From NCBI GenBank assembly GCA_041744575.1, contig JBGTKP010000061.1, positions 1 through 5,311 of the forward strand: a DNA stretch of 5,311 nucleotides. Direction: 5' to 3'. The DNA comes from JTS-RE37 sp041744575 (GTDB taxonomy: Bacteria > Bacteroidota > Bacteroidia > Flavobacteriales > Flavobacteriaceae). Below the pieces are notes generated by a model. It saw only the letters and a program-made list of their open reading frames with translations, was not told the origin of the DNA and ran no database searches. Made by a program: the position numbers and the translations under genes. Every line of letters begins with the position of its first letter. Within the stretch, counting starts at the first letter, position 1. Positions 1-4,976 of the stretch are shown piece after piece.

Positions 1-123
1 CGGCAGGCAGGTTTGGTGAATTTTCATCAAGGCAAAATGAACATAAAATAACTTTCCCTTGTTTTAAAGTATTTCCTGTCAACTATAAGTTGGATTTTGC
101 CTATAAATATTGAGCTAGTGTTT
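1..123. repeat. Composite repeat copy A: module 3 end, tail and spacer 5
   Basis: The stretch starts inside a GGCAGGCAGG hairpin arm and runs through a tail ending in AAGGCAAAATGAACAT (29-44), then an AT-rich spacer up to the palindromic element at 124. It is homologous to 5135-5257. The first 40 bases differ at only three positions (18, 28 and 36). The spacer at 45-123 is much more diverged but has the same length and keeps the closing GTGTTT before GAAGG. The upstream hairpin arm of module 3 lies outside the window. Confidence 0.75.
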
Positions 124-249
124 GAAGGATTTCCAGAAATATCAGGGACGCGAGCGAAAGTGCGTTTCGCGTGAGCGAAAAAGAGCATGGAGCGATAGCG
201 GCCCTGTGGTTTTGACTCCGGGGGAGTCAAAAATTTCCTTAAATCCTTC
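124..249. repeat. Palindromic GAAGGATTT element, copy 1
   Basis: This is a 126-base element with imperfect terminal inverted repeats. The left end GAAGGATTTCCAGAAAT matches the reverse complement of the right end (233-249) at 14 of 17 positions. It contains a perfect 10-base stem, TTTTGACTCC (210-219) and GGAGTCAAAA (223-232), around GGG. It also contains a GCGAAA/TTTCGC stem (154-159 with 165-170), which competes with a larger ACGCGA/TCGCGT pairing (148-153 with 167-172). No transposase frame is present, so it resembles a non-autonomous MITE- or REP-like element. I cannot name the family. Related copies lie at 764-880, 4792-4914 and 5258-5311. Confidence 0.75.
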
Positions 250-297
250 TTGATTTTTTGGTTCGTTTTGTATCAAGACAAAATGAACATCATTTAT

Positions 298-354
298 CCC
301 TCCGTCTTCGCTAAAGCGAAGCCACCTCCCTTTAAAAAAAAGGCAGGAGCTTTT
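298..354. repeat. CCTCCC hairpin repeat (module 1), copy 1
   Basis: This is a short intergenic repeat of about 57 bases. It has a perfect small hairpin, CTTCGC-TAAA-GCGAAG (306-321). A second stem, CCTCCC (325-330) with GGCAGG (342-347), has one mismatch in this copy, and the element ends in GAGCTTTT. It is preceded by AAGACAAAATGAACAT (275-290), a variant of the joint motif. Other copies are at 624-680 and 4714-4769. Elements of this kind are common between genes in Bacteroidota genomes (from memory); their function is unknown. Confidence 0.75.
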
Positions 355-417
355 GAGATTTTAATTTTTGACATAGACATTAAGGGTGTTGTTTTTCTGC
401 CTGAAGATTGTTTATCC

Positions 418-455
418 CAATTTTCACTCCCTTTAGGAATGGAAAGAAAAAATTG
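418..455. repeat. Degenerate CCAATTT hairpin, copy 1
   Basis: The arms CAATTTT (418-424) and AAAATTG (449-455) enclose CTCCCTTTAGG and an A/G-rich stretch. It is a decayed relative of the hairpin at 570-608: both follow GTTTAT(C/T)CC and both contain ACTCCCTTTAGG or CCTCCCTTTAGG. Confidence 0.55.
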
Positions 456-569
456 CCGATCCCAGGACTAAATATTTCAATGTAGATTTGGCGTTTGAAA
501 CGCACCAACAACTGAACATACAGAATTAAAAATTGAAAAATAGCTTTTTCTACCCTAGGACTGTTTATT

Positions 570-608
570 CCAATTTCCCTCCCTTTAGGGCTGGGGAAAG
601 GAAATTGG
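570..608. repeat. CCAATTTCC hairpin, copy 2
   Basis: Perfect 9-base arms, CCAATTTCC (570-578) and GGAAATTGG (600-608), enclose CCCTTTAGGG (582-590 region) and a GGGGAAA stretch that can pair with TTTCCC, extending the stem. No T-run follows on either strand, so it is not an obvious terminator. The less intact copy is at 418-455. Confidence 0.65.
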
Positions 609-623
609 TTTAAAACATTCTAT

Positions 624-680
624 CCCTCCGTCTTTGCTAAAGCAAATCCACCTCCCTTTGTACAAAAGGGAGGAGCTTTT
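624..680. repeat. CCTCCC hairpin repeat (module 1), copy 2
   Basis: This copy has the small hairpin TTTGC-TAAA-GCAAA (633-646) and a perfect stem of CCTCCCTTT (651-659) with AAAGGGAGG (665-673), followed by AGCTTTTG. Compared with copy 1, a C-G pair in the small hairpin has become a T-A pair, so the fold is kept. The GC-rich stem followed by CTTTT looks slightly like a plus-strand terminator, but no plus-strand gene lies upstream. Confidence 0.75.
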
Positions 681-763
681 GCTTATCTTCTTTCGATAAT
701 TATCTAATTATTAAACAATTACATAAGCTTTCAAATATAAGAGTAGGTTGAATTTGGTGAAGC

Positions 764-880
764 GAAGGATTTCCAGAAATAGCACAGCCGCAAGCGGAAC
801 TGCGTTTCGCGTCAGCGAACAGCGCATGGTGCGATATCGATTTTGAATCCGGGGGAGTCAAAAATTTCCTTAAATCCTTC
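764..880. repeat. Palindromic GAAGGATTT element, copy 2
   Basis: The ends GAAGGATTTCCAGAAAT (764-780) and AAATCCTTC (872-880) are the same as in copy 1. The element is 9 bases shorter because the segment before the internal stem is reduced to CGATATCGA. The internal stem is TTTTGAATCC (841-850) with GGAGTCAAAA (854-863), with one mismatch. The centre is the most diverged of the copies: it has a CCGC-AA-GCGG hairpin where the others read CGCGAGCGAAAG. It runs directly into the CCTGCC hairpin at 889, as copy 3 does at 4922. Confidence 0.75.
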
Positions 881-888
881 TTGATCTC

Positions 889-942
889 CTGCCTACTCTA
901 CCTGAAGGCAGCTTCGGCAGGCAGGTTTGGTGAATTTTCATG
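889..942. repeat. CCTGCC/GGCAGG hairpin with tail (module 3), copy B
   Basis: The outer arm CCTGCC (889-894) can pair with either of two overlapping GGCAGG arms (916-921 or 920-925). An inner GAAG-GCAG-CTTC hairpin lies between them. A tail TTTGGTGAATTTTCATG follows and leads into the AAGGCAAAATGAACAT motif. Equivalent copies are 4922-4959 and 5108-5145, and the window begins inside another. On the minus strand this lies just beyond the MOSC gene, but the fold has no 3' T-run, so I do not call it a terminator. Confidence 0.7.
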
Positions 943-1044
943 AAGGCAAAATGAACATAAAAACGAACACGTTGATCAAACTATAATCGTCAATTCCACC
1001 TCCTCAATTTCCTGCACAGTAATCTAGAAAGGCAAAATGATAAC
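943..1044. repeat. Spacer unit bounded by AAGGCAAAATGA repeats (module 4), copy B
   Basis: A unit of 86 bases runs from AAGGCAAAATGAACAT (943-958) to a second AAGGCAAAATGATAAC (1029-1044). Bases 948-983 are identical over 36 bases to 4982-5017 and include the palindrome TTGATCAA. The rest is diverged but alignable, and the partner copy at 4977-5076 ends in the same way. The unit ends one base before the MOSC stop codon (1046-1048), so on the minus strand it forms the immediate 3' untranslated sequence of that operon. Confidence 0.7.
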
Positions 1045-1045
1045 T

Positions 1046-1846
1046 TCAAGTAACAACAACCTCATCCCCTATCCGAATATATCCCCCGGACAGCACCTCC
1101 ATATCAATACCAAAAGTAACAGGCAGCCCTTCTGCACGGCGTACTTTCCCCAGGGTTGCCAACGGTTCCACCTCATTATTCCTCACAGCCGTCTTCGGAT
1201 CTATGGTGGTCACAACACATCGCACCGTACGATCCCTGGTCTGCAGTCTACATCGGTTAATGCTTATTTCCGACCAGTGATCCTCTTCAAAGGCTTCTGC
1301 GCCTTCCACTACCAGGTTCGGCCTGAAATTCTCAATTTGTACTTTGTTCTGTAAGCTGGAATTTAAGGCATCCAGGGTTTTTTGATTGATCAGGTGTACC
1401 GCACCCGAATCGGGATAACCCATGCCTTTCACCTTCGCATTGTTTTCAGCATCTGACCCTTTATTCTGAGCGGAACCTCTGTACAGAAGCCGGTAATTTC
1501 CTCTAAGCACTTCAGAAATCCATCCTGAAGCTTCACTATTGAGAACAAGTCCCGGAACTCTCAGGCCAAACAGGGTCGCTTCCTGTCCGGGTTCGTCCAA
1601 AGGGAGTGTGATTCTCAGATCTTTTGAATTTGGCGCTTTTAAGACAAGTATTCCGGAACTGATTTCGGAATGAATTGTCAGGAGGTTCGCGGATTCCCTT
1701 GCCGTTACAATTCTATTCTTTTCGTCGATCACAGCCACCCGTCGGTCGTTCCTCAAACCAGTGAACAAGAGATTACCCTCTTTCAGGGTATTGCCCCTGG
1801 AGGATTTAAGGGGATATTCAAAAATGTGTGTTATTCGGACGGACAT
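1046..1846 (-). CDS. MOSC-domain molybdenum-cofactor protein (mARC/YcbX type)
   Basis: This 266-residue protein has the two-part layout of the mARC/YcbX group. An N-terminal MOSC beta-barrel domain covers about residues 3-115 (it opens VRITHIFEYPLKSSRG). A C-terminal MOSC domain covers about 140-266, with FRPNLVVEGAEAFEED (174-189), RCVVTTIDPKT (209-219), EPLATL (227-232), FG (245-246) and a closing IRIGDEV (257-263). Cys210 aligns, from memory, with the molybdenum-ligating Cys273 of human mARC1. Characterised relatives reduce N-hydroxylated compounds using electrons from a partner protein. There is no C-terminal 2Fe-2S ferredoxin domain as in E. coli YcbX, so an external donor is expected. 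Position 207 is Thr where many bacterial relatives have the first Cys of CxRC. The protein is complete, cytoplasmic and has no signal peptide. The ATG lies 5 bases after the upstream stop codon with no clear Shine-Dalgarno sequence, so translation is probably coupled. Substrate unknown. Confidence 0.93.
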   Translation of the reverse strand: MSVRITHIFEYPLKSSRGNTLKEGNLLFTGLRNDRRVAVIDEKNRIVTARESANLLTIHSEISSGILVLKAPNSKDLRITLPLDEPGQEATLFGLRVPGLVLNSEASGWISEVLRGNYRLLYRGSAQNKGSDAENNAKVKGMGYPDSGAVHLINQKTLDALNSSLQNKVQIENFRPNLVVEGAEAFEEDHWSEISINRCRLQTRDRTVRCVVTTIDPKTAVRNNEVEPLATLGKVRRAEGLPVTFGIDMEVLSGGYIRIGDEVVVT

Positions 1847-1851
1847 GTAAC

Positions 1852-3663
1852 TTAGAGGTCGTTTTCATCATAAACTTCGGTTATATTTCCGATATCCGCC
1901 TTAATTTCATCTTTTTCCTCAAAAGCTTTAACCCAGGCTTCCACCAGGATTTTACTAGTGGCATTGCAGGCCTGCAGGCCATAGGAATACGGCCGGATCC
2001 CTGCAGTATGCGTAAAGGTAAGGTCGTAAATACTGTCATTCGGCACGCCGTCCTTCCCTATTACCCTATAGGCGGCATCCACCTCAATTCCCCCTGTGCA
2101 CAGAAATAATCCTTTCTCATTTTTGACAAGCCGGTCATCGTTCACGGATTCCGAAAGGTCATTCTCCGAACTAGCTTTTGCAAAAGGAGCCATGGCTTTG
2201 CGTACATGACCGGACTTCACCAGGGAATCAAAAGGATACTCCTCCAACGGTATGCTTTTCTGCCCGGCACAGTTGATGAACATTTCGTATTCCATTGTTC
2301 TTGTGGTGCCATCCTCCTCCGCCACTTCAATCACGGTCTTTTCTGAGTCTGCAATTTCCTCCAATAAACGTACTTTTCCGGGGACGAGTTCCAGGCAGCC
2401 GGCATCATACAGCGCCAATAAAATCCTGGCCGATGACAGGGGCAGGGCTGCGATAACATTCATCAAAAAAGGCATGATCTCCTTTTGATAAAAGAGATGG
2501 TCCTCTGCAGGTAACAGTTCAGCGTGGAAGTTCAGGCAATACATCAGGTCGTCCAAAGTTTCCTTCCAATGGATGGGTTGATCATTCTCTACAGAATTAA
2601 GGGCTTCCACCATTTCCTTTTTCATCCCCTCGAAGGAATCCGAATATTCATGGTCCCGGGTCATGGTATGCACAAACTCCCTGAACCCGAAGTCGGGTTG
2701 TTCCAGGTTTTCAGCGAGCAAAGGCATTTGGTCAGAGTTAAACGCCTTTATCAATGCCGGGCGACCCACTTTGTCAAAATAATCTTCTATCCTCAGAAAG
2801 CCGGCCTCGTCTCGTAGAGAAAGCATTTCCTCCCGGTTGGTATGGCGGTAAATTTCCCGCATCGGCAATTCCTGCTCGTACTGGAGGTGGGGAAGCCATC
2901 CTTCGGCCGAGTGCAGCATCATTTTAAAGCCATGGGCTTCCGGGTGAAGATCATATCGGAGGTTTCCCTTGTCACGTGTGAATTTCCCATGTCGATGCGC
3001 CAAAGAAGTGACCACATCAAAAGCGCTCAGCGAAGCCCCCAGTGTGCCAATTGTAAAATTGTAATGCTTGCCTTCATCAGGCACCAATTTATGGATAGGC
3101 CATGGGGAACCGTAGTACCCGGATTCGGGCCGGTCTTCTTCCCGCCATTCATGTCCTGTGGCAATAATTACTTTTCCGAAGGCATGGGTCGCCCCGTTTT
3201 CCAGTTTCAGGACTACCTCCCCATTTTCCGCATTCATTATAACATCACTGACTTCATATCCCTGTTTTTCATGAATATGAATGCCTTTTTTTCTGAGAGC
3301 TTCCGTCAGTTTCTGATACTGGTCATGCAGGTAAGCACCTAAGGCTATGCGACTGTATACCTCTGAATCATCGATGGGTTCTTGGGGTACATTCCATTTG
3401 GTGAGCGCGGAATTTTCCTGCCTCCGCAACCAGTCGCCGAAACTCTCGGGCAGTTCGGGAATCTCTTCTGAGGAGATGTTGGCAAGATTATAAATATCAG
3501 TGGTTTCCGGGTTATAGGGCATGCCCATCCCCAGATGGCTTCGCCGTTCAAAAATAGTGATCTCAGAAATCTGATAGCTCACTTCCTCAGCATCAACAAT
3601 ATGTTTAAGTAAATAAATCGCGGTAGGGCCTGAACCGATCACCGCGAGATGGTTTTTTTTCAT
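1852..3663 (-). CDS. YdhS/COG4529-type FAD/NAD(P)-binding oxidoreductase
   Basis: This 603-residue flavoprotein has an N-terminal FAD-binding Rossmann fold: GSGPTA at 10-15 after a short beta strand, and acidic Glu39 at the end of the second strand (ITIFER). GMGMPYNPETTDIYNLAN (45-62) is typical of the NAD_binding_9/COG4529 family, whose E. coli member is YdhS. An ATGHEW motif (168-173) and a second nucleotide-binding loop GTLGASLSAFD (206-216), probably for NAD(P)H, resemble flavin N-hydroxylases. A late CAGQ (465-468) and GIRPYSYGLQACNATS (555-570) probably close the FAD fold. Residues 270-400 are helical and give no clue to the substrate. No signal peptide or membrane segment is visible. 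The start is the ATG before KKNHLAVIGSG, which puts the dinucleotide loop at the usual distance; there is no Shine-Dalgarno sequence. It is first in an operon with the MOSC gene. The reaction is not established for this family. Confidence 0.93.
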   Translation of the reverse strand: MKKNHLAVIGSGPTAIYLLKHIVDAEEVSYQISEITIFERRSHLGMGMPYNPETTDIYNLANISSEEIPELPESFGDWLRRQENSALTKWNVPQEPIDDSEVYSRIALGAYLHDQYQKLTEALRKKGIHIHEKQGYEVSDVIMNAENGEVVLKLENGATHAFGKVIIATGHEWREEDRPESGYYGSPWPIHKLVPDEGKHYNFTIGTLGASLSAFDVVTSLAHRHGKFTRDKGNLRYDLHPEAHGFKMMLHSAEGWLPHLQYEQELPMREIYRHTNREEMLSLRDEAGFLRIEDYFDKVGRPALIKAFNSDQMPLLAENLEQPDFGFREFVHTMTRDHEYSDSFEGMKKEMVEALNSVENDQPIHWKETLDDLMYCLNFHAELLPAEDHLFYQKEIMPFLMNVIAALPLSSARILLALYDAGCLELVPGKVRLLEEIADSEKTVIEVAEEDGTTRTMEYEMFINCAGQKSIPLEEYPFDSLVKSGHVRKAMAPFAKASSENDLSESVNDDRLVKNEKGLFLCTGGIEVDAAYRVIGKDGVPNDSIYDLTFTHTAGIRPYSYGLQACNATSKILVEAWVKAFEEKDEIKADIGNITEVYDENDL

Positions 3664-3914
3664 TACATGATTCGACTTAAAATTGAAATTAGTGAAGCTA
3701 CCTGACCTTGTGAAGTATTAGGAAAATTTATTCCTATAAGGAACCCGTTTTATGTGCTATCCAAAAATCTTTAATACCGGGGTATAGGACAGATCACAAA
3801 ACAGGAACCCGGCACGGCCTTCCGAATACAGTCACCCAGGCTCTGAATGGCCTACCAACAGGGTTCTTTTGGCCCGTACTTCAACGTATGAGCTTCTCCC
3901 TTCCATCCGTGGCC
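3664..3914 (-). promoter_or_regulatory. Intergenic region upstream of the oxidoreductase-MOSC operon
   Basis: This 251-base gap probably holds the promoter of the oxidoreductase-MOSC pair. I find no good match to the Bacteroidota TTTG-TAnnTTTG promoter. What stands out is a set of palindromes at 3719-3743, TAGGAA-AATTTA-TTCCTA overlapping TTCCT-ATA-AGGAA, about 56-80 bases before the ATG. There is also ATACC-GG-GGTAT at 3774-3785, and a 9-base direct repeat AGGAACCCG at 3739-3747 and 3803-3811. These could be operator half-sites; no regulator gene is in the window. The part nearest 3914 follows the 62-residue gene and shows no stem with a T-run on the minus strand. Confidence 0.35.
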
Positions 3915-4103
3915 TTATGCCTCCAGATCATAGAACCATTCCCCAGCCCTTTTGATACCTTCCTGCAAAGCTTTTTCTTCTGAAAGACCTTGCTGGGTTA
4001 CCAGATCCTGTGCAATGGTTAAAGCTTTTTCCCGGATACGGGGGGCCAGGGCATCCAGTTCAGGCTGGAAGCCTTCGAAGGTCCAATGTTGCTTAGTTGA
4101 CAT
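3915..4103 (-). CDS. Small helical protein of 62 residues, YdaT-like pattern
   Basis: This acidic protein of 62 residues has no membrane segment. After a short aromatic N-terminus (HWTFEGF, 6-12), the pattern LAPRIREKALTIAQDLV (19-35), then EEKALQEGIKRAGEW (42-56) is two amphipathic helices. It resembles small bacterial proteins such as Bacillus YdaT, which carry vRkKAieIAnaL followed by AI..A..kA..W; this comparison is from memory and rests on spacing rather than identity. The function of that family is not established. The ATG lies 6 bases after the YtxH stop codon (TAA TGCACC ATG), so the two are almost certainly one transcript. The tight spacing and the neighbour support it being a real gene rather than a chance frame. 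Confidence 0.75.
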   Translation of the reverse strand: MSTKQHWTFEGFQPELDALAPRIREKALTIAQDLVTQQGLSEEKALQEGIKRAGEWFYDLEA

Positions 4104-4109
4104 GGTGCA

Positions 4110-4463
4110 TTATGTCAATTTGGATTCCATATTCGTGACCTTCTGTTTGGTTTTATTTTTCAGGGCGGCCAGTTTTGCCTCCAGCATTGGGACGAGATCC
4201 TCGGCTCCCGTATGGGCATGGTCAATCAGGGTCGTTAGCCGTTCTTCCACAGTGGTTGCACCATCCAGGTATGCTTGTTTCGCCCTGCCCTTTAATTCTT
4301 CTGCGGCATCAGCCACAGCGTCCAATGCAGTTTGGGCGGTATCCATGATCTGACGCCGGGTATCGGATCCCTTTTGCGGGGCGTATAAAATGGCAGCAAT
4401 GGTACCTAATGCTGCGCCAGTTATCAGGCCAAGAAATATATTTGAATTTGTGTTCCTACTCAT
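4110..4463 (-). CDS. YtxH-family membrane-anchored protein
   Basis: This 117-residue protein has a polar start (MSRNTNSN) and then one glycine/alanine-rich transmembrane segment, IFLGLITGAALGTIAAILYAP (about 9-29). The segment ends in the characteristic Leu-Tyr-Ala-Pro followed by KGSDTRRQI (31-39). The remaining 75 residues are charged, alanine-rich and probably a long amphipathic or coiled helix (40-117) in the cytoplasm. This is the YtxH layout; several relatives are general-stress proteins, but their molecular role is unknown. The frame can be extended to a TTG at 4532, adding 23 residues. I prefer the ATG at 4463 because it puts the membrane segment near the N-terminus as in relatives and has AAGGTG just before it. 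It is first in a two-gene unit with the 62-residue protein. Confidence 0.9.
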   Translation of the reverse strand: MSRNTNSNIFLGLITGAALGTIAAILYAPQKGSDTRRQIMDTAQTALDAVADAAEELKGRAKQAYLDGATTVEERLTTLIDHAHTGAEDLVPMLEAKLAALKNKTKQKVTNMESKLT

Positions 4464-4713
4464 CACCTTGTGTTTTAAAATTAAAATGCAGTTATAAAGA
4501 TACTTTGAAGGTCGCTCATCCTCCGGATGCAATCCCCGGATTTTTAACCCGAATGCATCGGCGCCTTTTATACGGACGTTAACAGAGGGTGATGGTTTTA
4601 TTTTCGAGTTACCAATTACGCAATATGAAGTACGACACTGGAAGTTAGAAGTATGTGGATAGAAGCACGAGGAAGGTGATAGGGTTAAGCCTGAACTCCG
4701 CCTGAATAAAAAG
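4464..4713 (-). promoter_or_regulatory. Leader and promoter region of the YtxH unit
   Basis: Upstream of the YtxH start the minus strand reads TATCTTTATAAC about 30-40 bases before the ATG, close to the Bacteroidota -7 consensus TAnnTTTG but without a convincing TTTG at the right distance. An imperfect inverted repeat, CCGGATGCA (4523-4531) with TGCATCGG (4554-4561), encloses a smaller ATCC-CC-GGAT hairpin and could be a regulatory site. The stretch 4614-4670 is A/G-rich with repeated GAAGT words, and I see no gene in it. Confidence 0.3.
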
Positions 4714-4769
4714 CCCTCCGTCTTTGCTAAAGCAAATCCACCTCCCTTTAAAAAAAGGGAGGAGCTTTT
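4714..4769. repeat. CCTCCC hairpin repeat (module 1), copy 3
   Basis: It is nearly identical to the copy at 624-680, with the TTTGC-TAAA-GCAAA hairpin, then a perfect 9-base stem of CCTCCCTTT (4741-4749) with AAAGGGAGG (4754-4762) around AAAA, then AGCTTTTG. It sits 22 bases before a palindromic element, whereas copy 2 is separated from its neighbouring element by about 83 bases. Confidence 0.75.
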
Positions 4770-4791
4770 GATTCGTTATTTGAGGGAAACC

Positions 4792-4914
4792 GAAGGATTT
4801 ACAGATATAGCAGGGACGCGAGCGAAAGTGCGTTTCGCGCAAGCGAAAAAGAGCGTGGAGCGACAGCGCTGCGGTTTTGACACCGTGGGAGTCAAAAAAT
4901 TCCTTATATCCTTT
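4792..4914. repeat. Palindromic GAAGGATTT element, copy 3
   Basis: The left end GAAGGATTT (4792-4800) is intact; the right end has drifted to ATATCCTTT (4906-4914). The internal stem TTTTGACACC (4875-4884) with GGAGTCAAAA (4888-4897) has one mismatch. The central GGGACGCGAGCGAAAGTGCG matches copies 1 and 4. It is followed after 7 bases by the CCTGCC hairpin, the same junction as at 880-889. Confidence 0.75.
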
Positions 4915-4921
4915 TTGATTT

Positions 4922-4976
4922 CCTGCCTACTCCGCTTAACGGCAGCTTCGGCAGGCAGGTTTGTCACATATGCAGT
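4922..4976. repeat. CCTGCC/GGCAGG hairpin with tail (module 3), copy D
   Basis: The arm CCTGCC (4922-4927) pairs with GGCAGG at 4950-4955 or 4954-4959. The inner loop has lost the GAAG half of the small hairpin seen in copy B (TTAACGGCAGCTTC). The tail after the hairpin is altered (TTTGTCACATATGCAGT) relative to the TTTGGTGAATTTTCATG of the other copies, but it still leads into the joint motif at 4977. Confidence 0.7.

Larger units (their letters stand above)
1..1045. other. Gene-free left flank made of structured repeats
   Basis: I see no credible gene here. Open frames in this stretch are short, have no family features, and run through palindromic repeats. The flank holds, in order: a composite-repeat tail and spacer (1-123), a palindromic element (124-249), a CCTCCC hairpin (298-354), a degenerate and an intact CCAATTT hairpin (418-455 and 570-608), a second CCTCCC hairpin (624-680), a second palindromic element (764-880), a CCTGCC/GGCAGG hairpin (889-925) and an 86-base spacer unit (943-1044). 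Bases 355-417 and 456-569 show nothing I recognise. Bases 681-763 are AT-rich and include a 16-base palindrome at 696-711 (ATAATTA-TC-TAATTAT). Confidence 0.85.

Noticed and set aside
27..230. A minus-strand frame of 67 residues with an AKRTFARVP word, and a similar frame at 4776-4967
   Set aside because: The shared peptide words arise because both frames cross copies of the palindromic element. The frames differ outside it and have no family features, so they are repeat translations and not genes.
200..240. TTTTGACTCC-GGG-GGAGTCAAAA as a rho-independent terminator
   Set aside because: The T-run is on the 5' side of the stem and the A-run on the 3' side on both strands, the reverse of a terminator.
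250..471. A plus-strand frame of 73 residues
   Set aside because: It reads through two hairpin repeats and a homopolymer A-run and has no plausible domain.
889..1044. A CRISPR-like or tandem-repeat array in the flanks
   Set aside because: The repeats are of different kinds, are unevenly spaced and diverged, and have no uniform repeat-spacer unit or cas genes.
1037..1354. A plus-strand frame of 105 residues antisense to the MOSC gene, and another of 166 residues at 2842-3342 antisense to the oxidoreductase
   Set aside because: Both lie entirely or almost entirely opposite strongly supported genes and show no protein-family features.
4464..4532. A longer YtxH protein starting at TTG 4532
   Set aside because: The extra 23 residues are unlike YtxH N-termini. 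The internal ATG at 4463 has AAGGTG before it and puts the membrane segment near the start.
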